A stretch of DNA of 64,000 bases from NCBI RefSeq assembly GCF_028610625.1, contig NZ_JAQQWU010000007.1, positions 124,001 to 188,000 of the forward strand. The letters are read 5' to 3'. Positions 26,434 through 34,398 of this stretch are shown in pieces. How positions within the stretch are numbered: the stretch's first letter is position 1; each line of letters opens with the position of its first letter. The notes beneath the pieces are model-generated. The model was not told the DNA's origin. It ran no database searches and was given only the letters and a program-made list of their open reading frames with translations. The position numbers and the translations under genes are program-made. The DNA comes from Guptibacillus spartinae. Its GTDB lineage: Bacteria > Bacillota > Bacilli > Bacillales > Guptibacillaceae.

Positions 26434-26745
26434 AGCGTTCCTCTCATTTCATCATTTGCTTTTATTTTAACAAACTTTTCATTTGGTAGTGAAAGATTGA
26501 GTTAAACTGACTTTTCATTCACTATCCACATCTTACCTTTTTCGTAGTGCAGATGCTAGAACAGTCAAACTTCAAACGCATTGAATAGATCCTCTCCTTT
26601 AGGCGCATCCTTATAAAGAGTGTGGCGTCTTCCCTTAATCAAGTTACACTCAAGGCTCTGCACCCCCGGCAGAGCCTTTTTTCTATTTCGACTCAAAAAA
26701 GAAAATTATGGTACGATGGATAAAAAGATGGAAAGGATGAGACTT
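26434..26745. other. 312-bp ecsA-hit intergenic region with an unexplained + strand terminator
   Basis: The region contains the divergent promoters of ecsA and hit. It also has a complete rho-independent terminator on the + strand (26652-26682) that lies upstream of the best hit promoter (TCGACT at 26689-26694, 18 bases, TACGAT at 26713-26718). No coding sequence is seen. A short RNA of about 70-110 nt ending at 26682 would explain the hairpin. Confidence 0.5.
26652..26682 (+). terminator. Stand-alone terminator hairpin upstream of hit
   Basis: Perfect 10-bp stem AAGGCTCTGC / GCAGAGCCTT, 7-base loop, then six Ts. No + strand gene precedes it for more than 3 kb. Confidence 0.8.
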
Positions 26746-27180
26746 ATGAGCCATTCACCTGATTGTATCTTCTGCAAAATTATTAATGGAGAAATTCCTT
26801 CTGCCAAAGTTTATGAAAATGAAGATGTACTAGCTTTTCTCGACCTTACTCAGGTAACGGAAGGACATACGCTCGTTATCCCTAAAAAGCACAAACAAAA
26901 TATTTACGAACTTGAACCCGAAACCGCGTCCAAGCTTTTTGCAGCGGTTCCTCAGATCGCTAATGCTCTAAAAGCGAACTTTACTCCTGAAGGCATGAAT
27001 ATTCTTAATAACAATGAAGCGATCGCAGGACAGTCCGTCTTCCATTACCATCTCCACTTGATTCCTCGCTACGGAAAAGGAGACGGGTTTGGAGCCGTTT
27101 GGAAAACACATGAAGACGAGTACGATTCAGAAAAGTTGCAGCGCCTAGCTGAAGGGATTCGTTCACAGCTATCTCAGTAA
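26746..27180 (+). CDS. hit: Histidine triad (HIT) family nucleotide hydrolase Hit
   Basis: This 144-residue HIT protein (B. subtilis Hit is 145) has zinc/structural Cys in CIFCKIINGEIPS and the catalytic triad H-x-H-x-H in FHYHLHLIPR (about 98-107). HIT enzymes hydrolyse nucleoside phosphoramidates or related adenylyl compounds. ATG lies 8 bases after AAAGGA; ATGs upstream in frame have no ribosome site and overlap the terminator and promoter. It is divergent from ecsA. Confidence 0.92.
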   Translation: MSHSPDCIFCKIINGEIPSAKVYENEDVLAFLDLTQVTEGHTLVIPKKHKQNIYELEPETASKLFAAVPQIANALKANFTPEGMNILNNNEAIAGQSVFHYHLHLIPRYGKGDGFGAVWKTHEDEYDSEKLQRLAEGIRSQLSQ

Positions 27181-27197
27181 CTTCTTCTCACTACTTT

Positions 27198-27224
27198 AAA
27201 AAGAGACCTCTATGGTCTCTTTTT
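27198..27224 (+). terminator. Terminator after hit
   Basis: Stem AAAAAGAGACC / GGTCTCTTTTT with a 5-base loop and T-run. It also covers the stop of the convergent gene and may serve both strands. Confidence 0.85.
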
Positions 27225-28109
27225 TAGTTGGGAACGGGTCATCTCATTCAATGTATAAAAACCATTTGGTATACCCCAATCAGGATGTTCAAAGGTATGA
27301 TTCATTCCATTCAACATTGTAGATAATTTAGTGCGCAAATCAGGGTTCCACCTTATTTCATGGATAAACTCTTCACGATGTCCTCCGTAACCTAGCATTG
27401 CTTTCAATTCATTTAATAAATCAGCTTGCCACATCGAAGGCAATTCAGATTCACCGGGAATATCTTTAAATCGAACGTAAGAGCCTTCCCTCAAAAAAGC
27501 ATGGGGGTAATAGTAGGCATACACGCGCTCAAAGTGTTCACCTGTTTTAAGCGTCAACTTTCCATGAAGATGTTCTCGCAACACATAGCCGCCCTCTGTC
27601 CGGTTTAAAAGCTCAAGCTGTTCACGATCAACAAACGTTACCCATACTTCAGTAGTGGCTCCAGGAACAGGTGCAATAACGGCTGGAAGCGCTCCGTAGG
27701 GGGCAAGAAAAGAGCCAGCTACTACGTCAGTATCTTTTAATTCTGCTCGATAATATAGAATAAAATCACTTAAATCAGGATTCAGACTAAATTTATACCG
27801 AAGTTGAGCAAGACAAACATTTGAACCATATGCTAAGAGCGGTATTCGCTCTTCGATTGGAGATAAGCCTTCGGATAATAGTAATTCTTCTACCGTAAAT
27901 TGTTCTGAACTCGAAAACGCAAGAGATCCTGAAACGTCTTCCCCTCTTGCATAATGAACAATTTGCTTCTCAACCGGTACATGCTCTCTTTCATCAATGC
28001 GATGCGCCTTTCCATTATGGTATAGAAAGGAGGAAGCTGGTCGTGGTCCTGGATAAATATCTGGATGATCATATGGTCCAATATGAGTTGGTTTATTTTC
28101 GCGATACAT
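27210..28109 (-). CDS. Hypothetical protein with gamma-glutamylcyclotransferase-like YGSN motif
   Basis: This is a 299-residue soluble protein not recognised as a named Bacillus family. A segment at about 85-200 begins PLLAYGSNVCLAQLRYKF, resembling the YGSN phosphate-binding loop of the GGCT/AIG2-like fold. It continues with AELKDTDVVAGSF, WVTFVDREQLELLNRTEGGY and FERVYAYYYPHAFL, as in those proteins. The catalytic Glu of the fold could be the Glu in RTEGGY, but this is inference. Met at 28109 is preferred over one eight codons upstream because a GGTG-containing ribosome site precedes it. It is a single gene between hit and serC. Confidence 0.65.
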   Translation of the reverse strand: MYRENKPTHIGPYDHPDIYPGPRPASSFLYHNGKAHRIDEREHVPVEKQIVHYARGEDVSGSLAFSSSEQFTVEELLLSEGLSPIEERIPLLAYGSNVCLAQLRYKFSLNPDLSDFILYYRAELKDTDVVAGSFLAPYGALPAVIAPVPGATTEVWVTFVDREQLELLNRTEGGYVLREHLHGKLTLKTGEHFERVYAYYYPHAFLREGSYVRFKDIPGESELPSMWQADLLNELKAMLGYGGHREEFIHEIRWNPDLRTKLSTMLNGMNHTFEHPDWGIPNGFYTLNEMTRSQLKKRP

Positions 28110-28305
28110 TGTATAACACCACTTTCTTAACATTCACTTCTATATAGAATAGCAAAATGAGAACAGAGAGCAAATGCTTCTGCTCGATCGAACGAAATAT
28201 TCGAAAAGATTAGAAAAAAACATAGCAACCTAGAATCCTTTAATGATAGGATGAGTACAAGTTTAATTGAAGCATCGCATTACATTGCTAAAGGAGTGTC
28301 GATTC

Positions 28306-29394
28306 GTGGAGCGTCGTTATAATTTTAATGCTGGTCCGTCTGCCCTACCGCAAGATGTGCTTAGCCATGCCCAGACTGAGCTTCTTAATTTTCAACAGCA
28401 GGGCATGTCGATTATGGAGTTTAGTCATCGAAGCAAAGAGTATCAGAAGATTCATGATGGAGCCAATCACCTTCTAAGAGAACTGCTTCAAATTCCAGAC
28501 GATTATGAAGTTCTTTTTCTACAAGGTGGCGCTAGTCTACAGTTTTCCATGATTCCTATGAATTTTCTTCACGAAGGGTCCCAAGGGAACTACTTTCTCA
28601 CGGGGAGCTGGTCTCAAAAGGCCTTAACAGAAGCCCAAAAAATCGGAGAAACGTACATTGGGGGCAGTAGTAAAGAGGCTGATTTCAAACGTATACCTGA
28701 TTTAAACGCACTAAAATATGGTGAAAAAGATGCCTATGTCCACCTGACATCAAATAATACAATTCACGGTACACAGTGGAAGAACTTCCCTCAGCATAAA
28801 GCGTCCACTTTTATTGCGGATATGTCGAGTGATATCTTGAGTCGATCTCTTCCGATTGATCAATTCGGACTTATTTATGCTGGTGCCCAGAAAAACCTTG
28901 GACCAGCTGGAGTTACAGTTGTCATTTTGAAAAAAGATTTACTGTGTGAAATTCCTGATAATCTCCCTACTATGTTAGACTATCGGACTCACGTTGATAA
29001 AAAGTCTCTTTATAACACCCCGCCATCTTTCGCGATCTATATGCTCTCTCTTGTCTTAGAATGGACGAAGGATAAAGGTGGTTTAGATGAAATAGAGAAA
29101 ATGAACGCAGAGAAAACAAAATTACTTTATACCACCATTGATGGTAGCAAAGGATTCTACAGCGGAACAGCCGAGGCAGAAAGTCGTTCCTCTATGAATG
29201 TAACCTTTACTCTACCTAGTAAAGAGCTTGAAGAGCTGTTTCTTAAAGAAGCTGAAGAGGAAGGATTTGTTGGCCTGAAGGGCCATCGTTCTGTGGGCGG
29301 ATGTCGTGCTTCCATTTATAACGCCGTTCCGATGGACTCTGTACGCGCTCTATGTGATTTTATGCATACGTTTCATCACAAACACAATATTTAA
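28306..29394 (+). CDS. serC: Phosphoserine aminotransferase SerC
   Basis: This 362-residue class V PLP aminotransferase converts 3-phosphohydroxypyruvate and glutamate to O-phosphoserine in serine synthesis. It has the SerC start YNFNAGPSALP, phosphate-binding FLQGGASLQFSM, PLP-binding Lys in AGAQKNLGPAG (about 196) and C-terminal GLKGHRSVGGCRASIYNA. The start is GTG after AAAGGAG; the in-frame TTG 13 codons upstream lacks a site. No serA or serB gene is adjacent, as in B. subtilis, where serC stands alone here. Confidence 0.95.
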   Translation: MERRYNFNAGPSALPQDVLSHAQTELLNFQQQGMSIMEFSHRSKEYQKIHDGANHLLRELLQIPDDYEVLFLQGGASLQFSMIPMNFLHEGSQGNYFLTGSWSQKALTEAQKIGETYIGGSSKEADFKRIPDLNALKYGEKDAYVHLTSNNTIHGTQWKNFPQHKASTFIADMSSDILSRSLPIDQFGLIYAGAQKNLGPAGVTVVILKKDLLCEIPDNLPTMLDYRTHVDKKSLYNTPPSFAIYMLSLVLEWTKDKGGLDEIEKMNAEKTKLLYTTIDGSKGFYSGTAEAESRSSMNVTFTLPSKELEELFLKEAEEEGFVGLKGHRSVGGCRASIYNAVPMDSVRALCDFMHTFHHKHNI

Positions 29395-29419
29395 CACTTT
29401 TCAATAGGACCTTCGTTTG

Positions 29420-29523
29420 TTATGATATACAAAATTAGTTCTTTCGCAGCAGGCACATAGCGCACTGCTGGAGAGAGCACCATCAAAAGATGGAGAATGA
29501 GATGAGAAGAGGAGAGATTTTTT
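29420..29523 (+). promoter_or_regulatory. trpP leader with a TRAP-like (GAG) repeat overlapping the ribosome site
   Basis: Five GAG triplets start at 29493, 29499, 29504, 29509 and 29514, that is spacers of 3, 2, 2, 2 bases. The last two lie in the ribosome site GAGGAGAG. More GAGs occur at 29471-29477, and a CAGCAG/CTGCTG hairpin precedes them. TRAP binds G/UAG triplets with 2-3-base spacers, and trpP translation in B. subtilis is TRAP-repressed. A TATGAT -10 box lies at 29420-29425. Confidence 0.6.
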
Positions 29524-30042
29524 ATGAAAACGAAAAATTTAGTACTAATGGCTTTACTGCTTGGGATCGGAACAATTCTGCACGCGATTATTCCTGGTTT
29601 AATTTCAGGAATGAAAAACGATATGCTTCTAACGATGATGTTTCTAGGAATCTTACTATTCCCCGAGCGTAAAAGCGTTCTAGTACTTGGTCTTGCAACT
29701 GGCGTAATATCTGCTGCAACTACTACCTTTCCTGGTGGACAGCTTGCAAACATGATTGATAAGCCCGTTACAGCGTTTGCCTTCTTCGGACTTTATCTTC
29801 TAATACAGCGTTTTGGACAGTCACTCATCACTGTTGGGATCCTAACCGCGATTGGAACAATGATTAGCGGTGCTATTTTCCTTGGAGCTGCACTTGTTTT
29901 CACAGGACTGCCTGGTGGCGCTGCATTTACAGGATTATTTTTAACTGTCGTTCTACCAACTGCTGCAGTAAATACCATTGCAATGGTACTAATCTTTCCA
30001 GTCGTTCAATCGATTCTTAAACGCACTAGTTTTGCTTTTTAA
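29524..30042 (+). CDS. trpP: Tryptophan transporter TrpP (YhaG)
   Basis: This 172-residue membrane protein has about five hydrophobic segments. It resembles YhaG/TrpP, with ECF S-component-like TMMFLGILLFPERKSVLVLG and TTFPGGQLANMIDKPVTAF. It is the probable tryptophan uptake protein, consistent with its place between serC and hpr in B. subtilis. The start is ATG after GAGGAGAG, and that ribosome site is itself embedded in a TRAP-like triplet array. Confidence 0.88.
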   Translation: MKTKNLVLMALLLGIGTILHAIIPGLISGMKNDMLLTMMFLGILLFPERKSVLVLGLATGVISAATTTFPGGQLANMIDKPVTAFAFFGLYLLIQRFGQSLITVGILTAIGTMISGAIFLGAALVFTGLPGGAAFTGLFLTVVLPTAAVNTIAMVLIFPVVQSILKRTSFAF

Positions 30043-30049
30043 ATGCAAC

Positions 30050-30079
30050 AAAAATCCGGCCAAATTGGCCGGATTTTTT
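30050..30079. terminator. Terminator between trpP and the DUF1232 gene
   Basis: Perfect arms AAAATCCGGCCAA / TTGGCCGGATTTT with T-run, at the meeting point of two convergent genes. Confidence 0.9.
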
Positions 30080-30476
30080 ATATTTTTACACCCGTTTCCC
30101 ACTCACGAAACTTTTCTAATTCATTCTTTAATTGCCCTGCTACAAACCCAATCACAGCCACATCGTCTAGTAAACCGATACCAGCTAATAAATCTGGCAC
30201 TGCATCAATCGGACTCACGAAATAAAGAAGGGCTCCTACAATCAGGATGACAGATTTTTTGGAGATATCGCGATAGCGACCTTTTCGAACTTCTTGAACA
30301 AGCCGCGAAAAGGTTTTTACATCAACCCACATATCATCCATTCCTTTACGACCTTTATAAAGAGCTCCCTTTTTTAACGATTCAACTGAAATCTCCTGCA
30401 TTTGGTCTTTATCTTTCATCACGGATACAGCTTTCTTAGTCATTCGTTTAAAAACACTTTTTACCATTCGATTCAT
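30078..30476 (-). CDS. DUF1232 (YkvA-like) membrane protein
   Basis: This 132-residue protein has a basic N-terminal half and a C-terminal DUF1232 domain: a hydrophobic stretch ILIVGALLYFVSPIDAVPDL followed by GLLDDVAVIGFVAGQL. It contains the SPIDxxPD signature. The function is unknown; the family is found near stress and spore genes. ATG lies 9 bases after AAAGGAG; an ATG 15 codons earlier has no site. Confidence 0.82.
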   Translation of the reverse strand: MNRMVKSVFKRMTKKAVSVMKDKDQMQEISVESLKKGALYKGRKGMDDMWVDVKTFSRLVQEVRKGRYRDISKKSVILIVGALLYFVSPIDAVPDLLAGIGLLDDVAVIGFVAGQLKNELEKFREWETGVKI

Positions 30477-30599
30477 AGTGTCACGCTCCTTTGTTACCCT
30501 TCTCTCTATAAGATACCTCAAATGAGCGTGTTTCTAACCATGAAAGTGAATTTTTTATGTTTGCGACTTGAAACACATGGGGAAAATATGAAAGCGTCG

Positions 30600-30797
30600 C
30601 TAGAAAACAAGCATCGCCATCGAAATGCCAAGTACTAGAAAAACAAGGGCGCAAGTTCCAAACAAATAAGCACTTTTTTGTTTGCGAATCATTTGGTCAT
30701 TGTGAAAAGAATATTTTCTAATAAGTAATAAGCGACTAACCATAGCGGTTAATAATAAACTACCAGCTGCTATAAGGAAAAAAATAAATCCAGCCAT
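30600..30797 (-). CDS. Small two-helix membrane protein
   Basis: This 65-residue protein consists of two hydrophobic helices (about 4-24 and 44-64) joined by a basic loop (RKYSFHNDQMIRKQKS). Ribosome site GGAGGGG lies 6 bases before ATG. The family was not recognised. It is a single gene between DUF1232 and YtxH genes; the clear start signal and the membrane design argue for a real product. Confidence 0.6.
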   Translation of the reverse strand: MAGFIFFLIAAGSLLLTAMVSRLLLIRKYSFHNDQMIRKQKSAYLFGTCALVFLVLGISMAMLVF

Positions 30798-30965
30798 ACC
30801 CGTCCCCTCCCATTACCTTAGCTTATAGTTTAAGATATATGTACAAAAAACTGTTTTCATAACCTGATAGAATAATGAACAAATGAAGCAGGATTTTTGT
30901 TGGAGACGGCGAACTTATGTGTTTAAGTGCCCATATAAGGATTAGGATCGGAAAGGATGAGCATC

Positions 30966-31334
30966 ATGGGGAAAACGAAAACGTTACTAACAGGCTTTAT
31001 ATTTGGAGGAGTGGTTTCCGCTGCTTCTGTCTTATTAACAACGCCTAAATCAGGAAAAGAACTAATCGCTGAAACGAAGGTTAAACGCGATGACATAAAG
31101 GAAGGACTTTTAAAGCTTAAAAGCGATTTGAATGAACTCACTGCTCAAGTGAAGCAGCTGTCTTCTGAAGGCAAAGAAGTGATTCAAGAAGTAGCTGCAG
31201 ATCTGAAGCGTTCGATTACTTCCTATCAAGAAGATATTCAACCTAATTTAACAAGATTGAAAGAAGATGTAGAAGAAATGCAGAAAACGATTGAAACAGT
31301 TAAAGATGAAGTAAACAGTCCGGCTTCGAAATAG
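30966..31334 (+). CDS. YtxH-domain protein (YhaH-like)
   Basis: This 122-residue protein has one N-terminal membrane helix with the YtxH motif (LLTGFIFGGVVSAASVLLTTPKSGKE, about 6-31). A long amphipathic helix or coiled coil follows to the C-terminus. Members are small stress-related proteins of unknown role; YhaH occupies this place beside hpr in B. subtilis. The chosen ATG is 8 bases after AAAGGA; the ATG three codons earlier abuts that site. The terminator stem begins inside the last codons. Confidence 0.82.
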   Translation: MGKTKTLLTGFIFGGVVSAASVLLTTPKSGKELIAETKVKRDDIKEGLLKLKSDLNELTAQVKQLSSEGKEVIQEVAADLKRSITSYQEDIQPNLTRLKEDVEEMQKTIETVKDEVNSPASK

Positions 31335-31345
31335 CCGGTTTTTTT
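31320..31345 (+). terminator. Terminator of the YtxH gene
   Basis: CCGGCT / AGCCGG stem enclosing the stop codon, followed by seven Ts. Confidence 0.8.
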
Positions 31346-31405
31346 ACAGACGATCAACAATATTCTAATATAGCTTGAATAAGTGAGATGAAAAGGAGGG
31401 CCTTT

Positions 31406-31978
31406 ATGAAGGAAGAACAGGAAATATCGATTCAAGAAGCGATGATTTTCAGTCATCGTATTGGCCAATTGAGTAAAGCACTCTGGAAATCCGTTGAACG
31501 TGACTGGCAAGAATGGTTAAAGCCCTTTGACCTCAACATTAATGAACATCATATCCTCTCCATTGCTTATCATCTTGACGGGTCTTCTATCTCTGATATT
31601 GCCAAATTTGGCGTGATGCACGTTTCCACCGCTTTTAATTTCTCTAAAAAACTGGAATCTAGAGCACTTCTTACATTTTCAAAAAAAGAGAATGATAAAC
31701 GCAATACATATGTACAGCTTACTGAAAAAGGTGAGAAGTTGTTGCAGGAAACGTGGAAACATTATTCACCAAATCGTGATAGTGTCTTAAAAGCTTCCAT
31801 GCCAATTCGAGACCTTTATGGGAAATTCCCAGAATTCACAGAAATGATGTGTGTGATTAAAGGACTTTATGGAGAAGATTTTATGGAAATCTTCCAAAAG
31901 TCATTTACCAAGCTTGAGAGTGAATTCTCAAAAGAATTCACAAACCAGGATGATGAAGAACAGTTAAACTCGTATTAA
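31406..31978 (+). CDS. hpr: Transition-state regulator Hpr/ScoC
   Basis: This 190-residue MarR-type winged-helix regulator has the helix-turn-helix region [28 protein letters not shown] (about 62-90), near identical in style to B. subtilis Hpr (203 aa). There it represses exoprotease and early sporulation genes. Ribosome site AAAAGGAGGG precedes the second ATG; the first, 6 codons upstream, overlaps it. The stop overlaps the convergent yhaI stop by 4 bases through a shared TTAA. Confidence 0.93.
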   Translation: MKEEQEISIQEAMIFSHRIGQLSKALWKSVERDWQEWLKPFDLNINEHHILSIAYHLDGSSISDIAKFGVMHVSTAFNFSKKLESRALLTFSKKENDKRNTYVQLTEKGEKLLQETWKHYSPNRDSVLKASMPIRDLYGKFPEFTEMMCVIKGLYGEDFMEIFQKSFTKLESEFSKEFTNQDDEEQLNSY

Positions 31979-32316
31979 CGGTAAGGGGAAACTTTTAGGA
32001 GCGTCTCCATAAGTTCTCTGTACGTCTCCTCCTGAGCAAGCAGGGCTTTAATGGTTGTCAATGGATCTAATTTAATCGTTAACATTCCTACGAAATGCGT
32101 GAGCAACGTAGAACGGTTTAAGAGACCTTCTTCGATTTGTTCATGCATTTTTTGATTTACTTCTACACATAATTGAAACACTTCTGTCACCTCAGCCTCG
32201 GTTAACCCTCTGTCAATCACAAGGCGATAAAATGGGTAATCCCCTTCCTCCTCCATTTTAGCAAGTAAGCGCATATGAAACTCAATTCGATCTAATCTTT
32301 TGTGGATAGCTTCCAT
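31975..32316 (-). CDS. yhaI: DUF1878 protein YhaI
   Basis: This 113-residue soluble helical protein matches YhaI: start [18 protein letters not shown], then [21 protein letters not shown]. The function is unknown; it accompanies hpr in Bacillus, convergently transcribed. Ribosome site AAGGAG precedes ATG. The gene ends inside the hpr stop codon. Confidence 0.88.
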   Translation of the reverse strand: MEAIHKRLDRIEFHMRLLAKMEEEGDYPFYRLVIDRGLTEAEVTEVFQLCVEVNQKMHEQIEEGLLNRSTLLTHFVGMLTIKLDPLTTIKALLAQEETYRELMETLLKVSPYR

Positions 32317-32401
32317 GTTAACTTAACTCCTTACGTTGCGATCAATTGTACTTATAGTTTACCGGAACAGGATATAAATTGAAATGTATTTTCCAGACTA
32401 A

Positions 32402-32428
32402 TCCAGCGCGAAAAAGCGCTGATTTTGT
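32402..32428. other. Free-standing hairpin between yhaI and the yhaJ-like gene
   Basis: CAGCGC / GCGCTG stem with a GAAAAA loop and ATTTTG after it. It lies between divergent genes, so it terminates neither. The yhaJ-like promoter follows (TTGATT 32467-32472, 17 bases, TACAGT 32490-32495). Confidence 0.4.
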
Positions 32429-32553
32429 CTAAAAGATTTCGACTTATTTCTTTACAAAAAAACGTGTTGATTTCTTACGAGAATCGCTGTACAGTATACG
32501 AGTATTCACTATAACATGAACCCACATGAAAGTTACGGAAGCAGGTGATTCTT

Positions 32554-33099
32554 ATGAATTGTTGGAAATCGATTTACCTAAATCGTGAATTCGGAACACA
32601 TCGATTAACGATCTTTTCGATGCTGTTAACACTACTCTATTTTATTGCATTTTATCTCGTGTTCAGTATGTTATACCCGACAACAAAACATGCGATTGTA
32701 CCGATACTACCGTTTCTCGGTTCCCTGGCTGTCCTTTTTCCGATTCATAAGCTCATTCACTGGCTTCCTTTAACATTAGCCGGATTAAAAGCGACAATGA
32801 AATTAGAAAAAGGATTTGTCCTAGTACCGATGATGCGCTGTGAAACGTGCAGTCCTATTTCGCGAAATCTATTTTTAATTGCAGCTCTTGCGCCAGCCAT
32901 TACGATTACAAGTGCTGCCATTATTGCATCAGTTTACATGCCAACTTATGTTTCATTTTTCTCTATTCTGGCTGCCATAAATCTCGGTTTTAGCTTTAGC
33001 GACTTTCTCTACGCCTCTCAAGTGCTTCGCGCACCAAAGAATGCTTATGTAGAAGATCGCAGCGAAGGTTTTCACATCCTAATTAAACGAGCATCTTAA
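32554..33099 (+). CDS. DUF3267-type membrane protein (YhaJ-like)
   Basis: This 181-residue membrane protein has four hydrophobic segments. It resembles the DUF3267 putative zincin family, but the expected H-E-x-x-H reads IHKLIHWLP (about residues 64-72). Both His are present while the catalytic Glu is Lys, so metalloprotease activity is doubtful. B. subtilis yhaJ sits at the same place between yhaI and prsA. ATG follows GCAGGTGA; an upstream GTG abuts that site. A strong terminator follows. Confidence 0.75.
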   Translation: MNCWKSIYLNREFGTHRLTIFSMLLTLLYFIAFYLVFSMLYPTTKHAIVPILPFLGSLAVLFPIHKLIHWLPLTLAGLKATMKLEKGFVLVPMMRCETCSPISRNLFLIAALAPAITITSAAIIASVYMPTYVSFFSILAAINLGFSFSDFLYASQVLRAPKNAYVEDRSEGFHILIKRAS

Positions 33100-33130
33100 G
33101 CTACTTCGAATAAAATTATGAAGAAATACT

Positions 33131-33169
33131 AAAAGAACAGAGCGCTAAAACTCAGCGCTCTGTTCTTTT
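33131..33169. terminator. Terminator after the yhaJ-like gene
   Basis: Perfect 16-bp stem AAAAGAACAGAGCGCT with its complement, 7-base loop, T-runs on both strands. It lies between convergent genes. Confidence 0.9.
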
Positions 33170-33239
33170 ACTTTTGCCTGGCAGTCAGCAGTATTGAATT
33201 CTCATTAGACTTCCTTCATAATAATGTTAGGACAACGTG

Positions 33240-33836
33240 CTAATTAATAGGATAGTAGGCATCAAAGATAATTTCATCATTAGGAAGATCAAATGATTTC
33301 GCTTTAAGCTTCATATCATTTTTTAATTCTAATTCGCTTACAGCCATATAGATTGTCCCTTCATCTGAATCAATTGTAATTTCAGGCGGCAACGATGCCT
33401 GCTTTTTTATAAAGGAAAGAACTTTATCACTTGGGAGTTCCAGTAAACCAATTTGAAAAGATTTTTCTTTTAATAAAAGATCACCATTTGGCTGTACCTG
33501 AGGCTCGAATTTAAGAAAGAAGTCAACTTTCCGATCAAAAATCGTCACGTACCCTTGAAAAGTTGCAAGCTCATCAAGATTAACGCTATATCCGATGTTC
33601 TTTTGTTTCTCACTATACTTTTCAAGTTCTTGATTAATGATCTCATTCAATTCATCTTTTTTCATCTGAATCGAAAATGTCGTTTCAAAAGGTTCTTTTG
33701 TATTTTTATCATTTGAGAGTTTGGCAATCTCACTTTCAGGAAAATAGTATTGATAGAATCCTACTACTCCTGCAAAAATGAGGATGACAGCAGCTAAGAG
33801 AATGAGAAAGGCTGCCTTCCATCGGTTTTTAAACAT
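33240..33836 (-). CDS. YpmS-family (DUF2140) membrane-anchored protein
   Basis: This 198-residue protein has a single N-terminal membrane anchor (about 8-30, LILLAAVILIFAGVVGFYQYYF) and an external domain of DUF2140/YpmS type: TTFSIQMKKDELNEIINQELEKY, GDLLLKEKSFQIGLLELPSDKVLSFI. YpmS is uncharacterised and usually lies elsewhere in B. subtilis, so this copy may be relocated or a paralogue. Start: ATG behind AAGGAGC. Confidence 0.8.
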   Translation of the reverse strand: MFKNRWKAAFLILLAAVILIFAGVVGFYQYYFPESEIAKLSNDKNTKEPFETTFSIQMKKDELNEIINQELEKYSEKQKNIGYSVNLDELATFQGYVTIFDRKVDFFLKFEPQVQPNGDLLLKEKSFQIGLLELPSDKVLSFIKKQASLPPEITIDSDEGTIYMAVSELELKNDMKLKAKSFDLPNDEIIFDAYYPIN

Positions 33837-33953
33837 TGTAACAGCTCCTTATGGGACGAATATTTTCCATGATACTACGGATTCAAAGATAAGTTAAAGA
33901 AAATCGTTATATATTTCTTCGAATTAACGAAATGGACTCTGGGAGGTTCTTAC

Positions 33954-34142
33954 ATGACCATTATTGGAATATTCTTCATTTTATTTGCAACATTTATTCT
34001 AGTGACATTTAACTCTATGACGAATGCTCTATGCTTGAAGAAAAACATTCCTGAAGAAAAACAGCCAAACGTTTTTAGAACAATTAATGTTCTGATCACG
34101 ATTCTGCTTATTTCTTCTTATGTAGAAGTTTTATTCACGTAG
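33954..34142 (+). CDS. Small two-helix membrane protein
   Basis: This 62-residue protein has two hydrophobic stretches (about 3-24 and 44-62) separated by a charged loop (CLKKNIPEEKQPNVFR). A good ribosome site (GGGAGG, 7 bases before ATG) and its own terminator make it credible. The family was not recognised. Transcribed divergently from the YpmS-like gene. Confidence 0.62.
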   Translation: MTIIGIFFILFATFILVTFNSMTNALCLKKNIPEEKQPNVFRTINVLITILLISSYVEVLFT

Positions 34143-34167
34143 ACCCAATAAGCACCCATTCATGCTC

Positions 34168-34201
34168 GAAAAAGATGAGGCAATCAGCCTCATCTTTTTT
34201 T
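34168..34201 (+). terminator. Terminator after the small membrane gene
   Basis: AAAAAGATGAGGC / GCCTCATCTTTTT stem with a 5-base loop and T-run. Confidence 0.9.
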
Positions 34202-34312
34202 ATTGCCTTTACAATTACCATTCTAAAAGAAAAGATGACCCTAATTGAATTATATCAACTTCACATAAAACCTGCCTGTTTTGTGTAATTTTTCTCATAT
34301 TTCCAATTCAAT

Positions 34313-34342
34313 TTAACTTCACATATCTTTCTATGCTATAGT
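34313..34342 (+). promoter_or_regulatory. Sigma-A-like promoter of prsA
   Basis: TTAACT (34313-34318), 18 bases, TATAGT (34337-34342), about 57 bases before the start. Confidence 0.5.
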
Positions 34343-34398
34343 ATTAACTGTATCACAATATTGTTAAATTTAACTAACCCTTTAGGAGTGTATACTTG

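Noticed and set aside
29391-29753. 120-codon frame antisense to trpP
   Set aside because: Shadow of the trpP coding and leader sequence; no start signal.
30917-30948. Sigma-B promoter before the YtxH gene
   Set aside because: GTTTAA is present but the -10 would read GGATTA, only half matching; not counted with the others.
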